Below are positions 62,925-64,000 of a stretch of 64,000 bases of DNA, piece by piece. Made by a program: the position numbers and the translations under genes. The notes beneath the pieces are model-generated. The model saw only the letters and a program-made list of their open reading frames with translations, was not told where the DNA came from and did no database searches. The stretch is from Rubritalea tangerina. GTDB lineage: Bacteria > Verrucomicrobiota > Verrucomicrobiia > Verrucomicrobiales > Akkermansiaceae. Within the stretch, counting starts at the first letter, position 1. The number at the start of each line of letters is the position of its first letter. The DNA lies in assembly GCF_042683245.1 (NCBI RefSeq), contig NZ_JBHUJB010000035.1, positions 124,001-188,000 of the forward strand. Direction: 5' to 3'.

Positions 62925-63050
62925 AACCTAACAATCATGTAGAGAATTCTCACCCCATCGTCAACCACCCATCAGTGACAGCTACCCTCAAACAAAAAAA
63001 TGCCAGACCTGACAACTGTCAAGCCCAGCACTTACAAGAGAGTGCTAATC

Positions 63051-63440
63051 TCAGCTATTGAGTAAACCGAGAAACTTCTCACGCCCCGCATAAAGTAAAT
63101 AGGCTGCAAGCACAGAAATGCCAATCACTGGAGGCTTAAATATAGCCCCGTGACCGATCACATATAGATTAATTGCGAGTATGTTTATGACTATTGGCCC
63201 TAACACCAATAATCCTATATTTCGGGTCTTAGGAATTGCCACTAGAATACCTCCAACAATCTCTAGCACCTTCACAAAAGTTAAGAACCCCGTTGGAACA
63301 ATCGCCCCAAAGAACATTGCTGCAGCCGACCCCTCTGGTGGAGCCCCCCCTGTGGACATGAATTTCAGAAAGAAATTCAACCCGAAGGTGACAAAAGCCA
63401 ACCCGAGAAGAACCCCTGCAATATCAGGTAATTTTTTCAT
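63051..63440 (-). CDS. DoxX-like small membrane protein
   Basis: 129 residues from the ATG at 63440; an ATG at 63485 adds 15 unlikely residues. Four hydrophobic segments (about 5-25, 45-66, 72-92 and 100-120) with the DoxX-like PTGFLTFVKVLEIVGGILVA near 50. Function unclear; DoxX-type proteins occur in redox or stress contexts. It stands alone; no promoter motif was recognised. Confidence 0.72.
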   Translation of the reverse strand: MKKLPDIAGVLLGLAFVTFGLNFFLKFMSTGGAPPEGSAAAMFFGAIVPTGFLTFVKVLEIVGGILVAIPKTRNIGLLVLGPIVINILAINLYVIGHGAIFKPPVIGISVLAAYLLYAGREKFLGLLNS

Positions 63441-63575
63441 AATCTCTTCATTTGGTTCATCGGAAGCCTGACACATCAACATCACACTTCTATCCCTAAA
63501 GATAAACCTAGATCTCCCCCTTGTCCTCTAATTTACTCCATTAAATAAGACGCAGGGGAGCTCTTCAAATTACGC

Positions 63576-64000
63576 TTACGCTTCTGGCTTGGCCTTGAGA
63601 TCAAAGCGGATGACCACCTGTTCACGAATCAAATCGTCAGTCTTCCCAGGGTATTTCACATTGAAATCAAAGCGGTTGATATAAAAATCAGCTTTCACTG
63701 TGATCTCTTCAGCGCTCTGCCCCACCGTCACAGGAATATCAATCGATTTCGTCACACCGTGGAAGCTAAAGTTACCAGTCAGCAAATGTGTCTCTCCCTT
63801 TGATCCTGCTTTCTTCTCAATACCCGTCACCGTAAAGGTGCTCGTCGGAAATTGCTCCACATCAAAGAAATCCGCGGACAATAAATGCCCAGTCAACTTC
63901 TCTGCATCAGACCATGTTGAGCTCATGTCTATCTCAACTTCATGGCCAGACGCCGCTAAGCTCTCCCCATCAACATAAAAATGCCCCGAAAACTTCTTAA
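63576..64000 (-). CDS. YceI-family protein, 5' end outside window
   Basis: The frame is open from the right edge to the stop at 63576, 140 codons. YceI features are KFSGHFYVDGE at the edge, SADFFDVEQFPTSTFTVTGI near 45, GNFSFHGVTKSIDIPVTV near 75 and RFDFNVKYPG near 110. The fold is a lipocalin-like barrel that binds isoprenoids in characterised members. An internal ATG at 63926 would give a shorter chain, but the homologous part upstream shows that the gene begins beyond the window. Confidence 0.85.
   Translation of the reverse strand, partial: KKFSGHFYVDGESLAASGHEVEIDMSSTWSDAEKLTGHLLSADFFDVEQFPTSTFTVTGIEKKAGSKGETHLLTGNFSFHGVTKSIDIPVTVGQSAEEITVKADFYINRFDFNVKYPGKTDDLIREQVVIRFDLKAKPEA

Overview
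The window looks like a chromosomal segment of a Verrucomicrobiota bacterium, probably Verrucomicrobiales and possibly marine. This rests on the mix of families, since no rRNA is present: two PEP-CTERM proteins with LamG-like or similar folds, an ECF sigma factor next to a FecR/LamG anti-sigma protein, a BNR sialidase with TSP3-type C-terminus, a GbsR-type regulator, very large TPR proteins beside ExbB/ExbD, and starts that mostly lack a Shine-Dalgarno sequence. I see no tRNA, rRNA, CRISPR array, phage gene, transposase or insertion sequence.

Layout. 1-11017 (minus) is a surface-glycan locus: pseudaminic acid genes (pseB, pseC, a PseH-like GNAT, an aldo/keto reductase, a cytidylyltransferase-aminotransferase fusion, a PseG-formyltransferase fusion and a second formyltransferase cut by the window edge), plus a WecG/TagA transferase, UDP-glucuronate decarboxylase and a DegT aminotransferase. 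11256-14299 (minus) makes activated sulfate (cysN, cysD, cysC, DUF2061). 14658-16593 (minus) holds a NusG/RfaH-like antiterminator, a GbsR/MarR-like regulator and a run of five tiny lipoproteins. A natural but unproven reading is that the regulators control the glycan locus and that activated sulfate decorates the glycan.

16802-33926 is mixed metabolism and envelope: asd, ispA, a large sialidase, an SLC13 transporter, a SanA/YdcF protein, pabB, a three-gene cassette built on a pseudokinase-FGE protein, a YejK-like nucleoid protein, two alpha/beta hydrolases, a SASA-fold protein without its catalytic residues, and a YhcH-like protein. 33974-37750 holds PEP-CTERM proteins around an ECF sigma/FecR pair; the sigma gene and the downstream PEP-CTERM gene share a nearly identical promoter-like block. 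37864-39984 is an M48 membrane protease.

40087-47034 (minus) is the whole F1Fo ATP synthase operon atpB-E-F-H-A-G-D-C, with a short delta subunit, hairpins in four intergenic gaps, and a perfect CRP/FNR-type palindrome upstream. Then come a YiiX-like hydrolase and HU. 49208-58230 (minus) contains two paralogous giant TPR proteins, a smaller TPR protein and an ExbB-ExbD-ExbD energiser, probably an envelope system. The right end holds endonuclease III, a 3D-domain lipoprotein, a DUF4105 protein with an alpha/beta-hydrolase lipoprotein, a DoxX-like membrane protein and a YceI-family protein cut by the edge.
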